Of a DNA stretch of 37,312 bases, positions 9,101 through 17,342 are shown one piece after another. The translations under genes were made by a program, and so were the position numbers. The first letter of the stretch is position 1. Every line of letters starts with the position of its first letter. Location: contig CAINLJ010000017.1 of the NCBI GenBank assembly GCA_903850335.1, forward strand, positions 1-37,312. Direction: 5' to 3'. Source of the DNA: an uncultured Bacteroidia bacterium (GTDB taxonomy: Bacteria; Bacteroidota; Bacteroidia; Bacteroidales; Prolixibacteraceae). Below the pieces are notes generated by a model. That model was not told the origin of the DNA. It saw nothing but the letters and a program-made list of their open reading frames with translations, and did not search any database.

Positions 9101-12100
9101 TTAAAAATTGATATTCAGACCAATCGTATATACTGCCGGGATTGGATAGGTTTGACTATCGACGCCGTTTGCAACCTCTGGATTAAATCCATGGTATTTG
9201 AAAACAGTCAGTGGACGTTCAGCAGTTAAGGAAACCTTCATGTTTGGCAACTTCGCACCAAATAATTCTTTCCTTTTTATATTATATGCAAGTTGCACAT
9301 TTTGAACGCGGAAGAAAGAACCATCTTCAACAAAATAGGTCGACATCTTCTGATTCCAGGATCTGCGCAATCCTGAAGAGGAAGGATAAATATTCGAGGT
9401 ACCCTCACCATGCCAGCGATGAATTGCAAGATCTGCGTCCATGTTACCATCAGCAGTCCAGATTACGTTACCACGTTTACGGTTAAGAATTTTATTTCCT
9501 GACTGACCCATGATGTTTGCGGAAATCTCAAAGTTGTCATATTGAATTCCTATGTTCGCACCATACATCAGTGTAGGGAAATAAGATCCAAGAACGACTC
9601 TGTCCTTATCATCAATCTTCCCGTCATTATTCTGATCCTTATACTTGAAATCTCCAGGAACGAGCCCGTTAGCAACCGCAATTGGATCAGCAGCTATTTC
9701 AGCAGCATTCTGATATACACCAGCAACTGTCTGTCCATAGAAAGCCAGTAAGGGTTGTCCCACAATTGAACGCTGACGGAATTCTGCCTGACCACCATCA
9801 ATATATGGCTGACCATAAAGATTCCTAACCTCATTCTTAAGTGTAGAAATATTGGCACCTACATTATAGCTCAGTTTATCTCCAATCTTATTACTCCAGT
9901 TTAGAGCAAGTTCGAAACCTGAATTCCTGATAACACCCACATTCTTAAGTACACTTCCGCCAACAGCCGGAATCGACACATTAATTGCAGCATTCTTTGT
10001 GTCACGGATGTAGTAATCGGCATCAACACTTAATTTGTTTTTGAAAAATTTACCTGTGATCCCGACGTTCTGCTCCTCTGTGACTTCCCATTTAAGTGAG
10101 GAGAAAGTACTTGAAGTTGTTGTCCCCGGAACTAAAGCACCGTTGATAGCAACTGTAGTAGGTACAGTCGTTGTTGCACCATCGCTGGCCTGAATCTTGT
10201 CGTTACCTAATTTTCCCCAGCTGCCACGGAGTTTAAGAAAATTAATAGATCCATTGCCTTTCAAAAAACTTTCTTCTGATAATACCCAGCCTGCACCAAC
10301 AGTTGGGAAATAACCCCATTTCTCCTGGTACTTTGAACTTCCATCGGCTCTCATCGTGCCGTAGAGTAGATATTTATCTTTAAAATTATAGGAAAGACGA
10401 CCAAAATAGGATAGACCGTACTGATGAACACCGCCATCGCCAACGCCAGCTGAAACAATTTTTCCAGCCTGACTGATATACCACGACTGTTGATGTTCTG
10501 TAGGAAAATCGAGTCCCTGGGCAAAAAGTGTATTATATGCTTCGTCGCGATAGGAAGTACCAGCCATTACAGAAACATTATGATCACCGTAACTATTGGT
10601 GTAGGTCAGAACATTATCCCAGATTTGATTATAGTAGGTAGTAGCAATTTTATTGATAGAGGCATCGGGATTCTGGAAACTGTTACCAATGAAATAAGGC
10701 AGGTTCACATCACGTTCATCCAGTGAGGTGAAGGCTGTGTTATAAGTAGACTTAAAGGACAGTTTCTTCGGAATAAGATCTACTTTTGCATAGAAATTTG
10801 CAAGTAATTTCTTGATTTTCAGTTGACCGTTGCTAAATGTAAGCGGGATAAAAGGATTTTGTCCGCTTCTGTAGCCAATATCCTGAGCGTTTGCAAATCT
10901 GATTGGTTTTGCATTTACAAGAGATTCATCGTACACAGGCATGATTGGCACGGCATAATATGCCTGCTCCCATGCAGCCGATTGTGCATTATTTTTTAAA
11001 GCGTTACTAAAATTCATATTTCCGCCGACCGTCAGCCAGTCAGTTGCATTCAAGTCAAGTTTTGCGCTGACGTTCATGCGGGTATAATCATTCTTCATGT
11101 TCAGGATACCGTCCTGAGAAAAATAGTTTGTACCAATATAATAGGAGGACTTCTCAGAACCGCCGGAGAAATCAACGCTATGATTTTGTATCGCAGCTGG
11201 ACGCATTACCTGTTTATACCAGTCAGTATTTACATCGGGAACGTTAGGGTTTACCCGGCTTCTGCCGTACCGTTGCATAGCGTTGAGAACAAACATTGCA
11301 TCCGGGGCTGAGCCTGACTCATTGGCCATGTCGGTAAACTGTGCGGCATTAGCCATCTTTAAAACATTTTGTCCTACCTGTGTTCCATAGTAGCCATTAT
11401 AGCTAATCTCAGTTTTTCTGTTTAAAGCCCCTGATTTGGTTTCGATAAGTACAACACCATTTGCAGCCCTGACACCATAAATTGCCGCTGCAGATGCATC
11501 CTTAAGAACAGAAATTGATGCAATATCATTAACATTCAAAAAATCGATATTGTCAAAAAACATTCCATCAACAACATATAAAGGAGCTTCATTATCGGCG
11601 CCCGGATATGAACCAATACCACGAACCCTGATAGTTGGAGAATCACCAGGTGCTCCACTGCTGACAATCTGAACACCTGCTATCTTACCCTGCAATGCCT
11701 GCATTGCCTGTCCTGAAGGTGATTTCAAAAGTTCTTCAGACTTTACAGTTGTAATAGATGAAGTAAGGTCCTTCACTTTCTGAGTACCATAACCAACAAC
11801 CACAACCTCGCTTACATCAACTGCCTGCTCCTTTAATTGTACGTTGATCGTCGTCTGGTTATTAATTCCAACTTCCTGGGTTGTCATGCCAACAAAGCTG
11901 AAGACAAGCACGCCGTTACCTGCAGCCTTAATTGTATAACTCCCGTTAATATCAGTAATTACACCGGTAGTAGTACCCTTTACAACAATAGTTGCACCAA
12001 TTACAGCATCACCATTTAAGGCATTCTTTACTTTTCCGGAAATTGTTATACCCGGTTGAGCATAAAGAAAAGTAACTGATAAAAATAGATTCAACAGAAA

Positions 12101-12115
12101 GATTAGTTTTTTCAT
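9101..12115 (-). CDS. SusC/RagA-family TonB-linked outer-membrane transporter
   Basis: The 1004-residue protein has a signal peptide of ~1-19 (FLYAQ). A carboxypeptidase-D-like regulatory domain follows at ~23-95 (ISGKVKNALNGDAVIGATIVV). Then come the SusC-type linker VVVVGYG, a plug domain at ~108-225 (GKIAGVQIVSSGAPGD, TIRVRGIGS, PLYVVDG, SVLKDASAAAIYGVRAANGV) and a long beta-barrel ending in a terminal Phe (GLNINF). SusC proteins import oligosaccharides across the outer membrane using TonB energy. It is the first gene of the leftward PUL transcript, and its 349-base upstream spacer is shared with the divergent regulator. The length is normal for the family. I found no clean TAnnTTTG element in front of it, which is compatible with activator-dependent transcription. 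Confidence 0.96.
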   Translation of the reverse strand: MKKLIFLLNLFLSVTFLYAQPGITISGKVKNALNGDAVIGATIVVKGTTTGVITDINGSYTIKAAGNGVLVFSFVGMTTQEVGINNQTTINVQLKEQAVDVSEVVVVGYGTQKVKDLTSSITTVKSEELLKSPSGQAMQALQGKIAGVQIVSSGAPGDSPTIRVRGIGSYPGADNEAPLYVVDGMFFDNIDFLNVNDIASISVLKDASAAAIYGVRAANGVVLIETKSGALNRKTEISYNGYYGTQVGQNVLKMANAAQFTDMANESGSAPDAMFVLNAMQRYGRSRVNPNVPDVNTDWYKQVMRPAAIQNHSVDFSGGSEKSSYYIGTNYFSQDGILNMKNDYTRMNVSAKLDLNATDWLTVGGNMNFSNALKNNAQSAAWEQAYYAVPIMPVYDESLVNAKPIRFANAQDIGYRSGQNPFIPLTFSNGQLKIKKLLANFYAKVDLIPKKLSFKSTYNTAFTSLDERDVNLPYFIGNSFQNPDASINKIATTYYNQIWDNVLTYTNSYGDHNVSVMAGTSYRDEAYNTLFAQGLDFPTEHQQSWYISQAGKIVSAGVGDGGVHQYGLSYFGRLSYNFKDKYLLYGTMRADGSSKYQEKWGYFPTVGAGWVLSEESFLKGNGSINFLKLRGSWGKLGNDKIQASDGATTTVPTTVAINGALVPGTTTSSTFSSLKWEVTEEQNVGITGKFFKNKLSVDADYYIRDTKNAAINVSIPAVGGSVLKNVGVIRNSGFELALNWSNKIGDKLSYNVGANISTLKNEVRNLYGQPYIDGGQAEFRQRSIVGQPLLAFYGQTVAGVYQNAAEIAADPIAVANGLVPGDFKYKDQNNDGKIDDKDRVVLGSYFPTLMYGANIGIQYDNFEISANIMGQSGNKILNRKRGNVIWTADGNMDADLAIHRWHGEGTSNIYPSSSGLRRSWNQKMSTYFVEDGSFFRVQNVQLAYNIKRKELFGAKLPNMKVSLTAERPLTVFKYHGFNPEVANGVDSQTYPIPAVYTIGLNINF

Positions 12116-12464
12116 ATGTTAAATTTTTAAAATATTTGTTACGAAGATACTACTGACGCAAGCCTAAAGTTAGAAAATCGGTACACTTCTGTCACTCCAT
12201 ATCATTTGTATCTTTTACATTACCTCATAATTACCACATCATAAAAATTTTTTATTACATATCTATTTAAATTTCATTGCTTTAAATTCTTCAATATTTA
12301 ATTAATGTAATTTGATAAAGGTAGACCTATGACTAAAAAGTGAGTTAATAAATCAAATTATCGGATGATTTTATAGAATATTAGGTTATTTTTGTTGAAA
12401 TAAATGTTGAATTTCCAAATTAATAAATCGGCATAACATTAAATAAAAGTTAATTTTTCGGTTT
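12116..12464. promoter_or_regulatory. Divergent PUL control region between susC and its regulator
   Basis: This is the only gene-free stretch above 300 bases. It is AT-rich and encodes nothing recognisable. It holds a perfect 9-bp inverted repeat, TAATTTGAT (12308-12316) and ATCAAATTA (12352-12360), 35 bases apart. Inside that lies the smaller palindrome AGGTAGACCT (12319-12328). It also holds a TATTTTTG -7-like element (12387-12394) pointing toward the regulator. Binding sites for the LuxR-type regulator are expected here. The repeats are candidates only, because AT-rich arms can arise by chance. Confidence 0.5.
12387..12394 (+). promoter_or_regulatory. Candidate -7 promoter element of the PUL regulator
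   Basis: TATTTTTG matches the Bacteroidota -7 consensus TAnnTTTG, 70 bases before the regulator start codon. No matching -33 TTTG is seen at the expected distance. Confidence 0.35.
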
Positions 12465-15320
12465 ATGAATCGTACCATGAAAATCCTATTTTTAAAATCC
12501 TCACGAAAGATACTTTGTGCTCTTATTGCCTCTTTTTTGACAGTATTTTCAACGCTACCCTTACAGGCTCATAATTATGAAAATCCGGTTGTGAAGAATT
12601 TTTCAAAATCAGATTATAATGCCGACAACCAAAACTGGTCGGTTGCCGAAGATTCAATGGGGAATGTTTATTTTGCCAATAATAAGGGGTTGCTGGAATT
12701 TAATGGAATATCCTGGAAACTATACCCTTCTCCAAAGGGGAATACTATCCGTTGCGTTGCAATAGGTCCGAATAACAGAGTTTTCACGAGTGGATACAGG
12801 GAGTTAGGATATTGGGAACGCAATCCTTCAGGAACTCTAAAATACATTTCACTTAAGTCGTATGCCGAAAAATATTTCCTGGCAAATGAAGAGTTTTGGA
12901 AAATTATTCCTTTAGGCAATAAGGTCTATTTCCATTCATTCGGACAAATGACAATCTGGGATGGCAAACAAACCATTCAAATCAGATACCCGTTCTCTAA
13001 CACAATGTATGAGCTAAACGGGAAAATCATCATCGATCAGCCAGACGGATTGTATTCAGTTGAAAATGATCACCTGGTGCCATACCTGACAGGGTCATTC
13101 TTTAAACAGAAACAAGTCAGATTCTTCTTTCAGGATGAAAATAACAGAATGGTTATTGGAACTTTCTCCGATGGGATTTACAGTTATAATGGCCTTAATT
13201 TTAAGGTTATGTATCCGGAATGGAAAGATTATTTAATTAGAAATAAGGTAAATCAGGCTGCACGATACTCAAACGGGAGTATTATTATAGGAACCCACCT
13301 CGACGGAGTTATCGCGTTTGATAGTAATGAGAAGATGATTTTCAAATTAAATACTCAAAATGGGTTACAAAACAATACTGTTCTGGGGCTTGTAATTGAT
13401 AAGAACCAAAATGTCTGGCAGGCACTGGATAAAGGCATCGATTTTATAACCTTCCATGAAGAAGGATCTTTTGTTTTACACCCTGTAAAAGATATTGGGG
13501 CTGTTTATTCCGCTGCAATATTGAACAAAAAATTATATCTGGGGACAAACCAGGGACTTTATTACAAGTTTTTGGATGAGTCTGACCAGAAATTCAGGAT
13601 AATACCTCAATCAGAGGGTCAGGTCTGGAGCTGTAATATCTTTAACGGAAAATTACTTGCTGGTCTCAATAACGGAACATTTGTTGTTTCAGAGGAGGGA
13701 TTAAAAAAAATATCAGACGTGAACGGTGTCTTTGCGATCACCCCTGACACAAAGAAACCTGGTTTTTTACTTCAATCAACCTACTCGGACATTGTATCTC
13801 TGGATTTCACAGGCCGTGAACCACGATGGAATAAAAACCTGAAAAATTTTAATGACCTTATCCAGTATATTGAAGTTGATTTATATGGAAATATTTGGGC
13901 CGGACATATGCACCGCGGAATATACCGGCTACAACTTTCTGAGAACAGAGATGAAGTCACAAAATCCACCTATTTTGGCGAGAATTCTCCATTCGGGAAA
14001 GACTATGGCATTCATCCTTTTAAAATCGAAGATCGTATAGTTTTTACAACAGGAGAAAAGCTATTTACTTATGATGAATTAAAGGATTCAATTGTCGTAT
14101 ATAAGGATTTAAATGTCCTTTTAGGCCCCTTTGCAAGTGCTCACAAGATATTTCAGGCGCCTAACCACAACTATTGGTTTATAAACAAAGAGTCTATTGG
14201 ATTATTCCGCATAAAAGACAATCAGGTAAGTCTTGTCAAGTCATATCCGTCTAAATTATTTCTAAATCAAATAATTGAGAATTTTGAGAATATATATCCA
14301 CTTTCCGAAACCGAAGCCATCCTTTGTCTTGAGAATGGATATGCCTTGCTAAATGCCATCCAGCCTGAGAGTGAAACTCTTATTAAGAATAAACGACTGA
14401 CCTTACGGGAATTTCTGACTTTTGATCAGCGAGGGGTTGTTGACACCCTTTCGCCCTCTCAATCCAGGTTTACTTTAAAATTTAACCAAAGTAATGCACA
14501 GATAAAATTCTCTTTCCCGTTGTTTACCGCTGACAAGATAGTTTTTCAGGCTTACCTTGAAGGTATTGATCCGGGGTGGCGGCAATCGGTATCACTTCCG
14601 GTTTTTAAGTTCGAGAGACTACCGGATGGGAAATACACATTAAAGGTAAAAGCAATTGACCTTTGGGGTGCTGAAAGTAAAACTGAAGAGGTGAAGCTGG
14701 TGATTTTACCTCCCTGGTACCTGACAATATGGGCCAAGCTGGGATATGTCCTTTTGATAGCCTTGATACTGTGGTATTTCAGATTGCGAGTGATTACAAT
14801 TACGAGACGCAAGGAAAAGCGAAAAAGAGCCGATAAAGAAAAAGAGCTAATCAGGCTACGAAACGAAAAATTACAGGATGAAATCTCTTTCAAGAGTCAG
14901 GAACTAGCCAATTCAACAATGCTGATTATTAAAAAAAATGAATTTCTTATTGAATTAAAACGCGAATTGAAAATCCAGAAAAATCAATTGGATTCGCGCT
15001 TTCCAGACAAATACTATCTTCAGCTTGTGCGAAAGATTGATGAAAATATTGCGAGTCATGACGATTGGAAAACCTTTGAAACAAATTTTGAGAGGGCACA
15101 CGAGGAGTTCATTATCAAGCTAAAAAATGGCTATCCAAAACTTACCCCAAGCGATCTCAGGCTGTGTGCATACCTGCGCATGAATCTATCTTCCAAAGAG
15201 ATCGCACCATTACTTGGAATTTCGGTACGCGGACTTGAGAATCACAGGTACCGGCTACGCAAGAAGTTAGGACTTGATGCGGACGCCAACCTTACTGAGG
15301 TAATGATGAATACAAAATAA
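12465..15320 (+). CDS. Membrane-spanning propeller / Y_Y_Y / LuxR-HTH transcriptional regulator of the PUL
   Basis: The 951-residue protein has an N-terminal signal or anchor (to about residue 36, LPLQAHN). A long periplasmic beta-propeller sensor follows with repeats such as WSVAEDSMGNVYFANNKGLLEFNG (shortened motif: DSMGNVYFANNKG) and NQNVWQALDKGIDFI. Residues ~680-750 form a Y_Y_Y (triple-tyrosine) Ig-like domain. One transmembrane helix lies at ~753-774 (GYVLLIALILWYF), then a charged coiled coil. A C-terminal GerE/LuxR-type helix-turn-helix occupies ~890-940 (LTPSDLRLCAYLRMNLSSKE, APLLGISVRGLENHRYRLRK). There is no histidine kinase or receiver domain, unlike hybrid two-component PUL sensors. 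Binding of the released oligosaccharide is thus likely passed straight through the membrane to the HTH. It is divergent from susC and most likely activates it. A start at the Met codon at 12477 is equally possible. Confidence 0.87.
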   Translation: MNRTMKILFLKSSRKILCALIASFLTVFSTLPLQAHNYENPVVKNFSKSDYNADNQNWSVAEDSMGNVYFANNKGLLEFNGISWKLYPSPKGNTIRCVAIGPNNRVFTSGYRELGYWERNPSGTLKYISLKSYAEKYFLANEEFWKIIPLGNKVYFHSFGQMTIWDGKQTIQIRYPFSNTMYELNGKIIIDQPDGLYSVENDHLVPYLTGSFFKQKQVRFFFQDENNRMVIGTFSDGIYSYNGLNFKVMYPEWKDYLIRNKVNQAARYSNGSIIIGTHLDGVIAFDSNEKMIFKLNTQNGLQNNTVLGLVIDKNQNVWQALDKGIDFITFHEEGSFVLHPVKDIGAVYSAAILNKKLYLGTNQGLYYKFLDESDQKFRIIPQSEGQVWSCNIFNGKLLAGLNNGTFVVSEEGLKKISDVNGVFAITPDTKKPGFLLQSTYSDIVSLDFTGREPRWNKNLKNFNDLIQYIEVDLYGNIWAGHMHRGIYRLQLSENRDEVTKSTYFGENSPFGKDYGIHPFKIEDRIVFTTGEKLFTYDELKDSIVVYKDLNVLLGPFASAHKIFQAPNHNYWFINKESIGLFRIKDNQVSLVKSYPSKLFLNQIIENFENIYPLSETEAILCLENGYALLNAIQPESETLIKNKRLTLREFLTFDQRGVVDTLSPSQSRFTLKFNQSNAQIKFSFPLFTADKIVFQAYLEGIDPGWRQSVSLPVFKFERLPDGKYTLKVKAIDLWGAESKTEEVKLVILPPWYLTIWAKLGYVLLIALILWYFRLRVITITRRKEKRKRADKEKELIRLRNEKLQDEISFKSQELANSTMLIIKKNEFLIELKRELKIQKNQLDSRFPDKYYLQLVRKIDENIASHDDWKTFETNFERAHEEFIIKLKNGYPKLTPSDLRLCAYLRMNLSSKEIAPLLGISVRGLENHRYRLRKKLGLDADANLTEVMMNTK

Positions 15321-15324
15321 GGGT

Positions 15325-17136
15325 CTATAACAGGCAATCTTTGGATTCCTGAATATTGAACAGGCGATTAAGCAGACTCAAATCATTTAGCTCCTTAAGC
15401 AACGATTCGATTGTCGTTTTAGGCACGTCAAAAATATCCAGTACCAACAGGCCATCAATACAATCGTTAAATTTGGGGTCAACATTAAAGGCGATAATTT
15501 TTGCATTTAATCCCAGATATTTTTTCAAAAGAACAGGCAACCCACTATTATACTGGTCGATATCTCCAATGAACTTATCCAGGGAATGCAGGTTAGGCGT
15601 CATATTCTCAAGAGCTGTATTTAGGTGCTGATCATTTGTCTTCACCTTATAGCGATTCCTGGGTTTCACGAATGAGGCTCTTTTGTAATCGAAATAATTC
15701 GCCATTACATACCTTATTATCAGTTCTTTAGATATGCCTGAATAGGTATTGCTTATACTTACCGGACCTATGAGGAAACGGTATTCAGGATTTTTCAGCA
15801 AGAAGTAGAGAATCCCTTTCCAAAGTAAAAACAGAGGAAGTGGCTTTCGCTGATAATCTTTAACAATAAACGATCTGCCCAGTTCCAGAGAATGTTTCAA
15901 AGTATCCACAAAGCCGGGCTTCATCTTGAATAGACTTTGTGTATAAAAACCTTTAATCCCGAACTGATCATAAATTTCACGCCCTTTACCAATCCGGTAT
16001 CCTCCAACAATCTGCTGACCTTCATTATCCCAAATGATCAGCTGATCGTAATAAAGGTCAAATTCATCAATATCTGTTGATTGGTTTGTTCCCTCACCTA
16101 CTTCACGAAAAGTAATTTCACGAAGCCGGCCCAGTTCTTTCATCAGATAAACTATCCTATTCGAAGGAGCACAAAAAACAGAGTAATTCTTAATTGTGAA
16201 CAGCAGATTATCCTTACGTAATTGTTCTATCTCGTTAACAATAAATTCATGAGGCATCGCTTCTGCTATTGGCTGGGCAACAGGCTCACTCTTTAACGAA
16301 TAATTAAAAAAGTGTTTCACCTCTATTCCTGAATCCAGACAATAAGTTTTCGAACGTAAATAGCGCCCTAATTGGTGAATGTCGGTGAATTTATTTTGTT
16401 CGTTAACTGAAATTGGGTTTCCAATTCTGATTTTGATAGTTTTATCCTTTTTGTTGATGATCTCTGAAGGAAGTTTTACAGTCCTCAAGGATGGGTGAAT
16501 ACGACCTAAAAGGTGAAACAACCTGCTGTTGCTGCCATGGAAATAGATAGGGACAACAGGAACATTCGCTTTTTTGATGAATCGGAGTGCAGAAATTAAC
16601 CACTCACGATCCGTAATCACTTTCGATGCATAATTGGTCGAAACCTCTCCTGCAGGAAAGAAACTCAGTACTCCGCCATTATTGAGATGGTCCAGGGCAG
16701 TTTTAAGCCCTCCAATACTTGATGCAGCGCGTGGATTGTTCTCAAAGGGGTTTACTGCAAGAAAATAATCAGATATTGGTTCTACCTTTTTCAATAAGAA
16801 ATTTGCGATAACCTTATGGTCATTCCTCACCATAGAAAGAAGCTTGATAAGTAATATTCCATCTATTCCTCCATAAGGATGGTTTGAAACAGTTATAAAA
16901 CTGCCGGTTGTGGGGAGCTTTCTTAAATCCTTTTCATCGAAGTCGAGTGTGACGTTGAGATATTCCAGAATGCCGTTAATTGATTCAATCCCATTCTTAT
17001 CGCTGATATTATCGTACAATTTATTAATTTGATTGAATTGTAACAGGTGCATCAGCAATCTGGCAAAATATTCTCCCCCAAGATATTGCAAAAACGGACT
17101 TACCTTCAATAAATCCTGTGGTTTAACTAGTTTCAT
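15325..17136 (-). CDS. Bifunctional OlsF-like O-acyltransferase / N-acyltransferase (amino-acid lipid synthesis)
   Basis: I place the start at the ATG complementary to 17134-17136 (MKLVKPQDLLK, 603 residues). The 36 extra upstream codons look non-coding and would include a -7-like promoter element (17160-17167). Residues ~65-255 form a PlsC-type acyltransferase with SNHPYGGIDG (H86, D92; five residues between His and Asp rather than the usual four) and FPAGEVS (160-166). Residues ~325-500 form an OlsB/hemolysin-type GNAT N-acyltransferase (REITFREVGEGTNQS, YRIGKGREI, LELGRSFI, FLIGPVSIS). OlsF of Serratia and Flavobacterium joins these two activities to make ornithine lipids, and related enzymes make glycine lipids. 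The predicted product is an N-acyl, O-acyl aminolipid in the membrane, with the amino acid unknown. The gene is convergent with the PUL regulator, with four bases between the stops. Confidence 0.78.
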   Translation of the reverse strand: MKLVKPQDLLKVSPFLQYLGGEYFARLLMHLLQFNQINKLYDNISDKNGIESINGILEYLNVTLDFDEKDLRKLPTTGSFITVSNHPYGGIDGILLIKLLSMVRNDHKVIANFLLKKVEPISDYFLAVNPFENNPRAASSIGGLKTALDHLNNGGVLSFFPAGEVSTNYASKVITDREWLISALRFIKKANVPVVPIYFHGSNSRLFHLLGRIHPSLRTVKLPSEIINKKDKTIKIRIGNPISVNEQNKFTDIHQLGRYLRSKTYCLDSGIEVKHFFNYSLKSEPVAQPIAEAMPHEFIVNEIEQLRKDNLLFTIKNYSVFCAPSNRIVYLMKELGRLREITFREVGEGTNQSTDIDEFDLYYDQLIIWDNEGQQIVGGYRIGKGREIYDQFGIKGFYTQSLFKMKPGFVDTLKHSLELGRSFIVKDYQRKPLPLFLLWKGILYFLLKNPEYRFLIGPVSISNTYSGISKELIIRYVMANYFDYKRASFVKPRNRYKVKTNDQHLNTALENMTPNLHSLDKFIGDIDQYNSGLPVLLKKYLGLNAKIIAFNVDPKFNDCIDGLLVLDIFDVPKTTIESLLKELNDLSLLNRLFNIQESKDCLL

Positions 17137-17159
17137 TTGGCATTTAATGATATTGGGTT

Positions 17160-17167
17160 CAAAAATA
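17160..17167 (-). promoter_or_regulatory. Candidate -7 promoter element of the OlsF-like gene
   Basis: The minus strand reads TATTTTTG, matching TAnnTTTG, 23 bases before the chosen ATG at 17136. It lies inside the longer open frame and so argues against the upstream start. No convincing -33 element is seen. Confidence 0.4.
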
Positions 17168-17342
17168 GAAAATTGGAGACAATAAATGCTATATTTCTTC
17201 TTTTTTGCGCTGCAAGTATCATTTCCAATTTGGTCATTGAACAAGCACGTCTATTTGTTGTTGTAAAGTTGAATGGCTGAAGGTATAAAAAATTTGATTC
17301 AATGCAGACAGGCTGTTTAATTGATGTAATTTAGCCATTAAA

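Noticed and set aside
17137-17244. N-terminal extension of the OlsF-like protein to 639 residues
   Set aside because: The added residues are low-complexity and unrelated to the family, and they span a TATTTTTG promoter element. The ATG at 17136 gives a normal N-terminus.
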